Counted from the first letter of the stretch, positions 1 through 8,861 are shown. The stretch: 64,000 nucleotides of DNA from Streptomyces sp. IMTB 2501 (GCF_001953885.1 NZ_MQUS01000011.1:124001-188000); one strand, 5' to 3'. The notes: generated by a model not told the origin, from the letters alone. Program-made: numbers and translations.

Positions 1-562
1 CGCGCGTGAGCAGCGCCAGGCCCTGGACGTACCCGGAGGTGATGACGATCCGCTCCGGCGGCGCGAGCACCCCGCGCGCCCGGCCCAGATACCCGGAGAG
101 CGCCGTGCGCAGCTCGATCCGGCCGCGCGGGTCGCCGTAGTCGTACGCCAGTGAGGGCGCCGTCGCGATGGCCCGGCGCAGCGCGCGCAGCCAGGCGGCC
201 GCCGGGAAGGCACCGACGTCCGGGCTGCCGGGGCGCAGATCGAAACGCGGGGCACGCGTGCGTGTCGCCGTGCCGGGTTCCGCCGACTCGACGGCGGGTA
301 GCTCGGCGACCCGGGTGCCCGAGCCCTGGCGCGCCGTCAGATATCCCTCGGCGACGAGCTGGTCGTAGGCGGCCTTGGCGGTGCCGCGCGAGATCCCGAG
401 TTCGGCGGCGAGCCGCCGGGTGGCCGGCAGCCGCGTCCCGGGCGCGAGCCGCCCGTCCCGCACGGCATCCCGCAGGGACCGCTCCAGCCCGATACGACGG
501 CCGTCCGCCGAGTCGGGTTCGAGATGCAGATCCACACCCACACCGGACCAGAAGTCGTTCAC
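1..562 (-). CDS. MocR-type (GntR HTH plus aminotransferase fold) regulator, partial
   Basis: The reading frame starts at a GTG (562-560) behind a purine-rich GGGGGAAGG site and runs off the window edge, so only about 187 N-terminal residues are present. Residues about 15-80 form a GntR-type winged helix with the typical GISRGTAKAAYDQLVAEGY recognition segment and the RQGSGTRVA wing. From about residue 100 the frame reads like a class I aminotransferase fold (FDLRPGSPDVGAFP, then YDYGDPRGRIELR), the usual MocR/PdxR order. The PLP lysine lies beyond the window. MocR proteins are PLP-dependent regulators of vitamin B6 or amino-acid metabolism genes. The target here cannot be told. Confidence 0.85.
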   Translation of the reverse strand, partial: MNDFWSGVGVDLHLEPDSADGRRIGLERSLRDAVRDGRLAPGTRLPATRRLAAELGISRGTAKAAYDQLVAEGYLTARQGSGTRVAELPAVESAEPGTATRTRAPRFDLRPGSPDVGAFPAAAWLRALRRAIATAPSLAYDYGDPRGRIELRTALSGYLGRARGVLAPPERIVITSGYVQGLALLTR

Positions 563-629
563 GAGAACCTTCCCCCTAGGCACGCGAATGGCCGGGCACC
601 TCCCCGGTACCCGGCCATTCAAACGCAGA

Positions 630-2117
630 TCAGCCCTTCAGCGACGCCATCCACGCCTCGACCTCGTCGGAGCGGCGCGGCAGCCCGGCCGAAAGGTTCC
701 TGTTGCCGTCCTCGGTCACCAGGATGTCGTCCTCGATCCGCACACCGATCCCCCGGTACTCCTCCGGCACGGTCAGGTCGTCGGCCTGGAAGTACAGCCC
801 CGGCTCGACGGTGAGGACCATGCCCGGCTCCAGCGTGCCGTCCACGTACGTCTCGGTCCGCGCGGCAGCGCAGTCGTGGACGTCCATGCCGAGCATGTGA
901 CCGGTGCCGTGCAGCGTCCAGCGGCGCTGCAGGCCCAGCTCCAGGACGCGCTCGACCGGGCCCTCGACCAGGCCCCACTCGACGAGCCTCGTGGCGAGCA
1001 CATGCTGGGCGGCGTCGTGGAAGTCGCGGTACTTGGCGCCCGGCTGCACGGCCGCGATACCGGCCTCCTGGGCCTCGTACACCGCGTCGTAGATCTTCTT
1101 CTGGATCTCGCTGTACGTGCCGTTGACCGGCAGCGTGCGCGTGACGTCGGCGGTGTACAGCGTGTGGGTCTCCACGCCGGCGTCGAGCAGGAGCAGGTCG
1201 CCGGAGCGGACCGGGCCGTCGTTGCGCACCCAGTGCAGCGTGCAGGCGTGCGGGCCGGCGGCGCAGATGGAGCCGTAGCCGACGTCGTTGCCCTCCACGC
1301 GCGCGCGGAGGAAGAACGTGCCCTCGATGTAGCGCTCGCTCGTCGCCTCGGCCTTGTCGAGGACCTTCACGACGTCCTGGAAGCCGCGGACCGTCGAGTC
1401 GACGGCCTTCTGCAGCTCGCCGATCTCGAAGTCGTCCTTGACCAGCCGGGCCTCGGAGAGGAAGACGCGCAGCTCCTCGTCGCGCTCGGCGGTGACCTTG
1501 TCGGTCAGGGCGGCCTCGATGCCGGCGTCGTAGCCGCGGACCACACGCACCGGGCCGGTGGCCTCGCGGAGCTGGCCGGCGAGCTCGCGCACGTCGGCGG
1601 CCGGAATGCCGTAGAGCGCCTCGGACTCGGTGAGGGAGTGGCGGCGGCCCACCCACAGCTCGCCCTGGCCGGAGAGCCAGAACTCGCCGTTGTCGCGGTC
1701 GGAGCGGGGCAGGAGGTAGATCGTCGCCTCGTGGCCCTCGGCAGTGGGCTCCAGGACCAGGACGCCGTCCTCCGTCTGGTTGCCGGTGAGGTACGCGTAC
1801 TCGACGGACGAGCGGAAGGCGTACTCGGTGTCGTTCGAGCGGGTCTTCAGGTTGCCCGCCGGGATCACCAGGCGCTCGCCCGGGAAGCGGGCGGAGAGCG
1901 CGGCGCGGCGGCGCGCGGTCTCGGCGGCCTGCGGGATCGGCTGCAGGTCACGCAGCTCCGTGTCGGCCCAGCCGGACTTCATGTTCTCGGCCAGCTCGTC
2001 GGAGACACCCGGGTACAGGCCGTTCTTCCGCTGCTTGATGGGCTCCTCGGACTCAGTTTCCGGGCCCGCTGCGGTAGCAGCTTCATCGGGCACGGCCGGG
2101 TTGAGTTCGTCGGCCAC
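630..2117 (-). CDS. pepP: Xaa-Pro aminopeptidase (M24B family)
   Basis: This 495-residue protein is a cytosolic metallo-aminopeptidase that removes N-terminal residues preceding proline. An aminopeptidase-P N-terminal domain covers about residues 45-230 and a pita-bread catalytic domain follows. All five metal ligands of M24 enzymes are visible: Asp312 (LLLLDAGVE), Asp324 (TADVTRT), His407 (GTGHMLGMDVHD), Glu438 (VEPGLYF) and Glu462 (RIEDD). I chose the GTG at 2117 because GAGGAGG lies five bases upstream. The frame stays open to 2252, but that extension is not protein-like. Length and motifs fit the family well. Confidence 0.92.
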   Translation of the reverse strand: MADELNPAVPDEAATAAGPETESEEPIKQRKNGLYPGVSDELAENMKSGWADTELRDLQPIPQAAETARRRAALSARFPGERLVIPAGNLKTRSNDTEYAFRSSVEYAYLTGNQTEDGVLVLEPTAEGHEATIYLLPRSDRDNGEFWLSGQGELWVGRRHSLTESEALYGIPAADVRELAGQLREATGPVRVVRGYDAGIEAALTDKVTAERDEELRVFLSEARLVKDDFEIGELQKAVDSTVRGFQDVVKVLDKAEATSERYIEGTFFLRARVEGNDVGYGSICAAGPHACTLHWVRNDGPVRSGDLLLLDAGVETHTLYTADVTRTLPVNGTYSEIQKKIYDAVYEAQEAGIAAVQPGAKYRDFHDAAQHVLATRLVEWGLVEGPVERVLELGLQRRWTLHGTGHMLGMDVHDCAAARTETYVDGTLEPGMVLTVEPGLYFQADDLTVPEEYRGIGVRIEDDILVTEDGNRNLSAGLPRRSDEVEAWMASLKG

Positions 2118-2273
2118 GTGATCCTCCTCGGTACGACGTGTGATCTCCCCCGGGCCCGCGACGCTCACGCTTGTGGCCGAGCGGGGGCCTCCATCATCGT
2201 ACGGTCGTACGGTGGGTGGACCCGGGCCGGATGACCTGTTATGCCCGGTCATGCCGACACCCTGGGGCTTCGC

Positions 2274-3674
2274 TCAGTCGAAGCGGGCCGCCAGCAGCAC
2301 CACGTCCTCCTCGCTGTCGGCCGTGTCCAGGCCGTTGGGCAGGACGGTGCGCAGGACGTGGTCGGCGACGGCGCCCGGGTCGTGGCGCAGCGCGCGCGGG
2401 ATGCTCGCCGCGGCCGCGTGCAGGCGGGCGAAGGCGCGGTCCACGGGGTCGCCGGTACGGTGCAGCAGCCCGTCGGTGTAGAGCAGGACCGTCTCTCCGG
2501 ACTCGGCCTGGAACTCCACGCTGGGCGCCTCCCAGCAGGCGAGCATGCCGAGCGGGGCGGAGACGGAGGTCTCGGCGAACTCGGTGCGCCGCTGGCCGAT
2601 CAGCAGCGGCGGGCTGTGTCCGGCGCCGGCCAGGGTGACCTTGCGCAGGGCGGGCTCGCAGTAGGCGAACAGCGCGGTGGCCGAGCGGGCGGGCTCGGTC
2701 AGCCGCAGCAGCAGCTCCAGGTCGGACAGGACGGCGACCGGATCCTCGCCCTCCATCACGGCGTAGGCCCTGAGAGAGGCGCGCAGGCGGCCCATCGCGG
2801 CCACCGCGCTCGGGCCCGAGCCGGTGACCGAGCCGACGGACAGGCCGAGCGCGGCGTCCGGCAGCGGCAGTGCGTCGTACCAGTCGCCGCCGCCGCGCGG
2901 GCCGGTGCGGTGCCGGGCGGCGAGCTGCACGCCGGGCACGCGGGGCAGCCGGGTGGGCAGCAGTTCCTCGGTGATGGTCGCCACGCGCGCGCGGGTGCGT
3001 TCCACCTCCACCAGCCGGGCGAGGTGCTCGGTGGCGTGCCGGACGTAGAGGCCGGCGAGATGACGCTGCCGTTCGTGGGGCTCGGCCGGTTCGTCGTAGA
3101 GCCAGACGGCGGCGCCGAGACGGCCGGCGGTCCGGGAGGCGAGGGGCAGGGCGTAGCTGGCGGCGTAGCCGAGGCGGGCGGCCACCTCGCGGTGCCGGGG
3201 GTCGAGGCCGTCCTCGGCGAGCAGGTCGGGGTGGACGATCTCGGCGGTCGTGCCGGTGTCGTACGGCAGCGCGCCGCGCGGGACGGTCTCGATATGGCCG
3301 AGGTCGGCGCGGCCGAGGCCGAGGCCGAGGGTGGTACGGGGGCCGAGTCCGTCGCCGGGCTCCAGGGCGACGAGGCCGCGGCGGGCGCCGACGAGGGCGG
3401 CTCCGGCGCGCAGCAGCTCGTGCAGGGCGGGTTCCAGCGCGTCCGTGCGGGACAGGCGCTCGGTGAGTTCGTGGAGGGTCGTGAGGTCCGAGACCCAGCC
3501 GGCCAGCCGGTCCTGGAGGAGGGTGCCGGGTGCGGGGGTGTTCGGTGCCGGGACGGGAGCGGCGTCCGGGGAGGCGGTGGCGCCTGGGGTTTGGGGGGTG
3601 GGCGCGACAGTGTGTGCTGCCGTCGGAACCGTGGGATCGATTCCGGCCACTTTCGGAGGGTGCGGGGCGTTCAT
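2274..3674 (-). CDS. PP2C/SpoIIE-type serine/threonine phosphatase with GAF-like sensor
   Basis: The 466-residue product has a Pro/Ala-rich N-terminus, a GAF-like region at about residues 55-215 and a SpoIIE-type PP2C domain at about 235-465. The phosphatase motifs RGGGDWYDALPLPD, GAGHSPPLL and the final DSEEDVVLLAARF are visible. The motif normally reading GDVxGxG is SVGSVTGSGPSA here, so one usual metal-binding Asp is replaced by Ser and activity could be altered. Such proteins dephosphorylate anti-anti-sigma factors in partner-switching pathways. The ATG at 3674 has GAAGG nine bases upstream, yet the same frame continues upstream through one TGA (3689-3687) into a coding-like stretch described separately. 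Confidence 0.85.
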   Translation of the reverse strand: MNAPHPPKVAGIDPTVPTAAHTVAPTPQTPGATASPDAAPVPAPNTPAPGTLLQDRLAGWVSDLTTLHELTERLSRTDALEPALHELLRAGAALVGARRGLVALEPGDGLGPRTTLGLGLGRADLGHIETVPRGALPYDTGTTAEIVHPDLLAEDGLDPRHREVAARLGYAASYALPLASRTAGRLGAAVWLYDEPAEPHERQRHLAGLYVRHATEHLARLVEVERTRARVATITEELLPTRLPRVPGVQLAARHRTGPRGGGDWYDALPLPDAALGLSVGSVTGSGPSAVAAMGRLRASLRAYAVMEGEDPVAVLSDLELLLRLTEPARSATALFAYCEPALRKVTLAGAGHSPPLLIGQRRTEFAETSVSAPLGMLACWEAPSVEFQAESGETVLLYTDGLLHRTGDPVDRAFARLHAAAASIPRALRHDPGAVADHVLRTVLPNGLDTADSEEDVVLLAARFD

Positions 3675-3686
3675 GGCGTCCGGCCT

Positions 3687-3818
3687 TCAGACCGGTGCGT
3701 ATTGCTGAAAAGCATCGCAAACCCCCATGTCATTCTGCGCCGCTAGCAGTGTCTCCACATGTACACGCACTCGTGAGGGGATGTCCAGCATTGTCCTGCG
3801 GGGATTCCTGGTGTCCAT
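3687..3818 (-). CDS. Short ORF in frame with, and 12 nt upstream of, the phosphatase
   Basis: An ATG at 3818 opens 43 codons ending in a TGA that lies 12 bases before the phosphatase ATG and in the same frame. The peptide begins MDTRNPRRTMLDIPSRV and ends CDAFQQYAPV, which reads like a real amphipathic protein rather than noise. It is either a translationally coupled leader peptide or the original N-terminus of the phosphatase cut off by a nonsense change (GGA to TGA would join them). Codon use is less GC-biased than in neighbouring genes. I cannot decide between the two readings from this sequence alone. Confidence 0.4.
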   Translation of the reverse strand: MDTRNPRRTMLDIPSRVRVHVETLLAAQNDMGVCDAFQQYAPV

Positions 3819-4289
3819 GAGACGGACGAGGGTTTCTTTCGAACCCCTTGCCTTACTGCCAAGTTGGCTTAAAACTGCCTCGGGTATCGGTTCATTGCGG
3901 TCGACTGGCCTTGCTCCACGCAGCGTCACAGCGGTCGTGATGGGTACGTACTCGGAGAAGGCCAGGGGTGGTTGGGGGCCACCCGGAACCTGGCGACGGA
4001 CCCGGGCGTCATAGCCACCGACGGCCGAGCCCCATCCTCCCTGGCGGAGGCGGAGAGAAACACGCGCGACGGCAAAAACGCCATACTTCGCCACCCCCGT
4101 GCCGCAACCGTGCTTTTGATAGACGCACTAAGGAACGCGGACACGGCTCAAATGCTCGACCCCTTGGGGTTCCCCCTGTCGTGTACAGGGGTGTGATGCG
4201 CCAACAGGTACGCACAGTGAAGTGATCGACACATGGTGTGATGTGGACCACGGTGTTGCCAGCGGTGCAACGGAAAGGAACGAGCGCTC
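3819..4289. other. Long intergenic region with two palindromes
   Basis: This stretch separates the leftward phosphatase from the rightward primase-like gene and should hold both promoters. I see no convincing gene in it. Close to the rightward gene there is a perfect 12-bp palindrome ACCCCTTGGGGT (4159-4170), followed at once by a hairpin with arms CCCCTG and CAGGGG (4173-4191). These are possible operator or 5'-leader structures. Confidence 0.5.
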
Positions 4290-4955
4290 ATGCGCGAGAT
4301 CCTCGGAAGGCGACGCAGGCTCCTGTCCAGGCGGAACGACGGGAGGCCTGAGCTGATCAGCGCGGCCCTGACCTTCGCGACCGAATGGCAGTGGCCGGTA
4401 CTCCCGGGCGTGGCCCCGGACCCGCGGGGGCGGGCCCGCTGCGGCTGCCCCGACCCGGAGTGCACGGTGCCCGGCGCGCACCCCTTCGATCCGGGCCTGC
4501 TCGCGGCCACGACCGACGCGCGCATGGTGCGCTGGTGGTGGACCAACCGGCCGAGCGCGCCGATCGTCCTGGCCACCGGAGGCAAGGCGCCCTGCGCGGT
4601 CAGCCTGCCGGCACTCGCCGCCTCGCACGCCCTCGCCCTGCTCGACCGGCGCGGCATGCGGCTCGGCCCGGTGATCGCCTCTCCGAACCGCTGGGCCCTG
4701 CTCGTCAAGCCGTACTCGCTGCAGCAGTTGGGCGAACTGCTCTACGCCAAGGACTTCGTCCCCGGTTCCCTGCGCTTCCACGGCGAGGGCGGTTATGTCG
4801 CGCTGCCCCCGTCCGAGACCGGCCACGGCGCCCTCCGCTGGGAGCGGGCCCCGCTGCCCGGCTCGGCCGCGCCCTGGGTGCCCGATGTGGAGGCCGTGGT
4901 GGACGCCGTGGTCGACGCCCTCACTCGTACGGGTGTGAGCGCACCCGAGTTCTAG
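4290..4955 (+). CDS. Primase-polymerase-like (AEP) protein with degenerate active site
   Basis: The 221-residue product resembles the N-terminal prim-pol domain annotated in actinobacteria as bifunctional DNA primase/polymerase. Recognisable family features are the LISAALTFATEWQWPV opening, a Cys-rich turn (CGCPDPECTVPGAH, residues about 51-64) and the ATTDARMVRWWWTNRPSAP helix. The catalytic Asp-x-Asp strand expected after this helix reads APCAVSLPAL instead, so the metal-binding acids are missing. The ATG at 4290 has AAGGAA nine bases upstream. It is the short paralogue of the gene at 10940-11821, which keeps the motif. A binding or regulatory role is more likely than polymerisation, but that is inference. 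Confidence 0.7.
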   Translation: MREILGRRRRLLSRRNDGRPELISAALTFATEWQWPVLPGVAPDPRGRARCGCPDPECTVPGAHPFDPGLLAATTDARMVRWWWTNRPSAPIVLATGGKAPCAVSLPALAASHALALLDRRGMRLGPVIASPNRWALLVKPYSLQQLGELLYAKDFVPGSLRFHGEGGYVALPPSETGHGALRWERAPLPGSAAPWVPDVEAVVDAVVDALTRTGVSAPEF

Positions 4956-5009
4956 GCATCTCGGCGCGGGCGCCGGGGGCGAGCCCCGCTCGCTCGTTAT
5001 CTTCCGCAC

Positions 5010-5822
5010 ATGCTGCGAATTTATGGGGGTTCTGGGGGTTCTGGGGGTTCGGGGGGACAGGGGAACGGGCCGTCCGGGAGGCACGGCCGTAGATCGCCAC
5101 GGCACGGGGCACGGCCGGCGGAGGCGCACCGGTCGGATTCCCGGACGTGGTGGCTGCTCGCGCTGATCGGCGTCGTGGTGGCGGCGGTCGTGCTGCCGCT
5201 GGCCGTGGCGTCCGCGGGGCAGGTGGGCGAGGCGGCCCGGCACGCGATGGCGGAGCGGCCGCGGGACGCCGCGGGGGACTCGGGGCACAAGCACGCCTCC
5301 GGGAGCGGCAAGGGCTCCGGGCGGGACCGTGCCGCCGGCTCGCGCGACGACGCGGCGGCCGGTGATGCCGCCGTAGCCGAGGACGCCGGCGGGGGCGGCG
5401 ACGCCAAGATGCCCGATGCCGGCCGGACACCGGGGCTGCTCGGGCTCGGCCTGGCCACCGCCGCGCGGTGCGGCCCCCAGCTGACCTCGGCCGACGGCCT
5501 GGAGGCACAGACCTGTGTGCTGACCCAGGGCGCGGACACCTGGGCCCGCACCTACTACCGCAACGCCACCGGCAAGGCGCTGGACTCCGTGCTGAGCCTG
5601 ATGGGCCCCGGCGGCCGCAGTGTGCAGATGCACTGCGTCACGGGCACCGACAACGAGCCCGCCACCTGTGAGACTCCCCGTCAGCACACCAAGGGCGGAC
5701 CGGACGGCTACACGGCCGTCGACGAGTTCGCCACACGCGGGGTCGACGGCGCGCTCCTGCTGCGCTCGGGCAGTGACGCGGCGAACGTGACCAACAACGG
5801 TCGGCCCACGGGCGGGAGTTGA
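5010..5822 (+). CDS. Membrane-anchored hypothetical protein
   Basis: The 270-residue frame begins with a Gly/Ser repeat encoded by tandem GGTTCTGGG-like units. A basic stretch follows, then one membrane segment at about residues 47-69 (WWLLALIGVVVAAVVLPLAV) and a Gly/Asp/Ala-rich linker. A C-terminal globular part (about 145-260) has four cysteines (RCGP, QTCVL, MHCV, ATCET) that could form two disulfides outside the cell. Topology is N-in, C-out. I do not recognise a family. There is no Shine-Dalgarno before the ATG at 5010, so the start is uncertain and could lie at a later GTG. Confidence 0.6.
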   Translation: MLRIYGGSGGSGGSGGQGNGPSGRHGRRSPRHGARPAEAHRSDSRTWWLLALIGVVVAAVVLPLAVASAGQVGEAARHAMAERPRDAAGDSGHKHASGSGKGSGRDRAAGSRDDAAAGDAAVAEDAGGGGDAKMPDAGRTPGLLGLGLATAARCGPQLTSADGLEAQTCVLTQGADTWARTYYRNATGKALDSVLSLMGPGGRSVQMHCVTGTDNEPATCETPRQHTKGGPDGYTAVDEFATRGVDGALLLRSGSDAANVTNNGRPTGGS

Positions 5823-5864
5823 CACTCCACGACGGTATGTACACCGTACGCGGACATGGAAAGA

Positions 5865-5902
5865 CCCGGTTGCTGGCGACGGGGGATGCACCAGCAACCG
5901 GG
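5865..5902. terminator. Perfect 12-bp inverted repeat between convergent genes
   Basis: CCCGGTTGCTGG (5865-5876) and CCAGCAACCGGG (5891-5902) are exact inverted copies separated by 14 bases. It lies between the ends of the rightward gene ending at 5822 and the leftward gene ending at 6067, so it could terminate both. There is no T-tract, and a 16-codon ATG-to-TAA frame (5856-5906) spans the hairpin exactly, so a structured leader or small RNA is an alternative. Confidence 0.5.
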
Positions 5903-6066
5903 CTAATGGAACGGTAACAAGAGATCGGCGGTTCGCAAATTCCGTCTGGGGCATTCGGCCACCGATTTCCCTGTCGCCAGGGGGAGTTGTGACAGGAGTC
6001 ACCTGATTCGCGGGCGCGGCCCCCGGCTCACCGACCGTTCAGTCGTGGCCCGCGCCCGTGAACGCG

Positions 6067-7032
6067 TCAGCTGAGCGTGACCTGTCGGTTGGTCAGTCCG
6101 CCGCGCGCCCGGCGCTCCTCCGGCGTGAGCGGCTCGGTGGCGGCGAGGGCGGCGGCGAGGCGCTCGGCGAACTCGGTGGCCGGCTTCTCCACATCGTCCG
6201 CGGTGACCCCGCTCGGCAGGTCCCAGACCGGCACCGTGAGGCCGTGAGCACGGAAGGAGCCCACGAGCCGGGTGCCCTCGCCCAGGTTGGAGCGGCCCGC
6301 CGCGTGCAGCCGTGCGAGAGCGTCCAGAAGCTGCTCCTCCGGATGCGGCATGACCCAGCGCAGGTGGTTCTTCTCCGGCGTCTCGCACCAGTACGCCGCG
6401 TCCACGCCCGTCAGCTTGGCCGTCGGGATGGCGGCCGCGTTCGCCCGCTCCAGGGACGCGGTCACCTCCGGCGTGGCGTTCTCCGCGTCGGGCACCCAGA
6501 ACTCGAAGCCGCTCTGCACGACCGGCTCGAACGGCGCCTGGAGGTCCAGCACGTCCTGCAGCCGCGGGCCCTCGGCCGGGGCGCGGCGGCCCTGCACCGG
6601 GGTGCCGGGCTCGGCGTGGAGCGCGCGCAGGAGGGTGTCGGCGAGGTCGCGGCTGAGGTCGCCGGACGCCGTGTCGTTCTGCAGGCCGATCAGGACCGAG
6701 CCGTCGTCGCGGCGCAGCGCGGGCCAGGCCATCGGCAGCACCGTGGCGAGCGTGACCGAGGGAACGTCCTCGGGCAGCCCGTCCTTGAGGGTCAGCTCGA
6801 CCGTCGCGGCCGGAACCAGCTCGCGCAGCGCCACCCAGTCGCCCTCGCCGGGCAGCCCCTCGAAGGGGCGGTGCACCAGCTCGGTCACCGCGTGTGCCGC
6901 GGCCCGGCCGTGGCACGCCTTGTAGCGCCGGCCGCTGCCGCAGGGGCAGGGCTCACGGGCGCCGACGACCGGGATCTCGCCGTCGATCAGCTTCGGCTGC
7001 TCGGCCTTCGTCTGGGGTCGCTTCTTGGCCAT
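6067..7032 (-). CDS. DUF5926 family protein with SEC-C motif
   Basis: The 321-residue cytosolic protein starts at an ATG with GGGAG eight bases upstream. Residues 28-42 hold a SEC-C zinc motif (PCPCGSGRRYKACHG), as in the C-terminus of SecA, where it mediates protein contacts. The rest matches the actinobacterial family known as DUF5926 and has no visible enzymatic motif. The family is conserved in Streptomyces and its role is unknown. It is transcribed alone, downstream of the RsbW-like gene and on the same strand. Confidence 0.8.
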   Translation of the reverse strand: MAKKRPQTKAEQPKLIDGEIPVVGAREPCPCGSGRRYKACHGRAAAHAVTELVHRPFEGLPGEGDWVALRELVPAATVELTLKDGLPEDVPSVTLATVLPMAWPALRRDDGSVLIGLQNDTASGDLSRDLADTLLRALHAEPGTPVQGRRAPAEGPRLQDVLDLQAPFEPVVQSGFEFWVPDAENATPEVTASLERANAAAIPTAKLTGVDAAYWCETPEKNHLRWVMPHPEEQLLDALARLHAAGRSNLGEGTRLVGSFRAHGLTVPVWDLPSGVTADDVEKPATEFAERLAAALAATEPLTPEERRARGGLTNRQVTLS

Positions 7033-7223
7033 CGTGGGGTCTCCCGGTTACGGCGCTTCTCGTACGGGCGGGAGCCTAGCCGTTCAGGCCGTGACCGGCG
7101 GGAACCTGTGGACAACGCACGCCAGCACGGCGCCAGAGGTGTGAACCTGTGGGCCAATTCCCCTCGGACCAGACCGTCTCGGCTCGGGCCGTCCCGGCTC
7201 AAGTCGTCCCGGCCCGGGTCGGC

Positions 7224-7862
7224 TCAGGCCAGGTCGTCGAACGCGTCCGCGAAGTCGAGGCCGGCCATGTCCGCGAGGACGGGGGCGGTGACGCGCGTAG
7301 CGAAACCGTCCTGGCGGCACCCTGCATCGGGATCGTGCACGTCCTCGTGGACCACCACCCAGACCGTCACCTCACCGCGGACGCCGTCCCGGACGCCCCA
7401 GTCGTCGGCGAGAGCCGTGATGATGTTGAGCCCCCGGCCGCCGTGCGCGGTCACCGACGGGGTGGCCGGCGCCGGGCGGGTCGGACCGCCGCCGTCCGTC
7501 ACCTCGACGATGAGCCGGCCCCGTGCGTCCACCCGCCATGCGGCACGCACGTCACCGTCGCCGGCCAGCGCGTCGCCCAGGGGCCGCCCGTGTTTGCAGG
7601 CATTGCTCAACAGTTCGGAAAGGATCAGTACGGCATCGTCGATGACCGATTCGGACACCCCGCCGCTGCGCAGCTGCGAACGCATCCGGTGCCTCGCCTT
7701 CCCCACGCCCGCAGGGCCATGGGGTACGGCCATGCTCGACGACGTGGGCACCTCCTGTGCCACCACCAACGCCACCCCCGAGACCTCCTTTGCCCCACGC
7801 CACGGTGTGGATGCCCCATTGGCCTGTACCGGAAACCGGCCAATCCCCTTCCGGTGATGCAT
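7224..7862 (-). CDS. RsbW-like ATP-binding (GHKL) regulatory protein
   Basis: From the ATG at 7862 the product is 212 residues. The C-terminal half carries the GHKL ATPase motifs of anti-sigma kinases: an N-box (LSELLSNACKHG), a G1-like DGGGP and a G2-like HGGRGLNII. The N-terminal 60 residues are less structured. Proteins of this type phosphorylate anti-anti-sigma factors or act as stand-alone switches in Streptomyces development. No partner is encoded next to it, although SpoIIE-type phosphatase and SigB/F-type sigma genes occur elsewhere in the window. The frame extends upstream to 7985. I prefer 7862 because MHHRKGIGRFPVQ is a familiar start for this family. Confidence 0.75.
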   Translation of the reverse strand: MHHRKGIGRFPVQANGASTPWRGAKEVSGVALVVAQEVPTSSSMAVPHGPAGVGKARHRMRSQLRSGGVSESVIDDAVLILSELLSNACKHGRPLGDALAGDGDVRAAWRVDARGRLIVEVTDGGGPTRPAPATPSVTAHGGRGLNIITALADDWGVRDGVRGEVTVWVVVHEDVHDPDAGCRQDGFATRVTAPVLADMAGLDFADAFDDLA

Positions 7863-8030
7863 TCGCAATGGCCCTGTACGGAGCGGACGCGCCGGAGCAC
7901 TCCCTGTGACGAAGGCCTTTCCTCTGGTCGTCGTATGGCTGGATTTCATTGGTGTGGCCGAGAGTGGAGAATTCAGCAGCCGCACAGCAGGGTCAAGGGA
8001 TGCGCCCGGCTCCTTACCGGCCTCTTGAGG

Positions 8031-8861
8031 TCACCTGCGTCCCAGCTGTCGCAGTACCGCGCGCGGGCGGTTGGTGATGATGGCGTCGATGCCCAGTTCC
8101 ACACAGAGATCGACGTCCTCGGGCTCGTTCACGGTCCAGACGTGGACCTGGTGACCGGCGCGTTTCAGCCGCTCCACATAGGCGGGGTGGTTGCGCACGA
8201 TACGGATCGAGGGCCCCGCGATCCGCACGCCCGCGGGCAGTCGCCCGTCGCGCAGTCGCGGAGTGAGGAACTGCACCAGATAGACCGTCGGCAGCGTCGG
8301 CGAGGCGGCACGCACGCGATGCAGCGAACGCGCCGAGAAACTCATGATCCGGACCGGGGACTCGGCGGCCGAGGCCGGCGCGTCCAGGCCGAACCGCTTC
8401 AGAAGCTCCAGCAGTCGCTCCTCGACCTGGCCGGCCCAGCGCGTGGGGTGCTTGGTCTCGATGGCCAGTTCGACCCGCCGCCCGGCGTCCGAGACCAGCT
8501 CCAGCAGTCGCTCCAGGGTGAGCACGGAGGTGTCCGCGGCGTCCTCCGGCCGGTGCACCCAGTCGGGCTCCTCGTCCCGGCCGCGCCAGGCCTCGCGCGT
8601 CTTCCAGGAGCCGAAGTCGAGGGCGGCGAGATCGGCCAGCTCCAGTGCGGAGACGGCGCCGCGGCCGTTGGAGGTACGGTTCACCCGGCGGTCGTGGACA
8701 CAGACCAGATGGCCGTCGGCGGTCAGTCGTACGTCACACTCGAGGGCGTCGGCGCCGTCCTCGAGAGCCTTCTTGTAAGCGGCCAGAGTGTGCTCGGGCG
8801 CGTCTTCGGAGGCGCCTCGGTGGGCGACGACCTGGATGGAGCGCTGTGGTGCGTGGGTCAC
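8031..8861 (-). CDS. Glycerophosphodiester phosphodiesterase
   Basis: This 276-residue protein hydrolyses glycerophosphodiesters to glycerol-3-phosphate and an alcohol. Signature residues are present: His14-Arg15 (VVAHRGASED), Glu41 and Asp43 (ECDVRLTADG), and His56 (CVHD). The C-terminal barrel strand HVWTVNEPEDV and IDAIITNRPRAV complete the GDPD fold. No signal peptide is visible, so it is likely cytosolic and acts on phospholipid head-group diesters. It is divergent from the protease gene that follows. Confidence 0.9.
   Translation of the reverse strand: MTHAPQRSIQVVAHRGASEDAPEHTLAAYKKALEDGADALECDVRLTADGHLVCVHDRRVNRTSNGRGAVSALELADLAALDFGSWKTREAWRGRDEEPDWVHRPEDAADTSVLTLERLLELVSDAGRRVELAIETKHPTRWAGQVEERLLELLKRFGLDAPASAAESPVRIMSFSARSLHRVRAASPTLPTVYLVQFLTPRLRDGRLPAGVRIAGPSIRIVRNHPAYVERLKRAGHQVHVWTVNEPEDVDLCVELGIDAIITNRPRAVLRQLGRR

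Noticed and set aside
375..2234. Long rightward open frame opposite pepP
   Set aside because: High-GC shadow of the aminopeptidase. Its translation is Val/Leu/Gly/Arg-biased with no domain.
3972..4196. Rightward 74-codon frame before the first prim-pol-like gene
   Set aside because: It has no ribosome site, poor codon bias and covers the palindromes. I saw no protein-like features.
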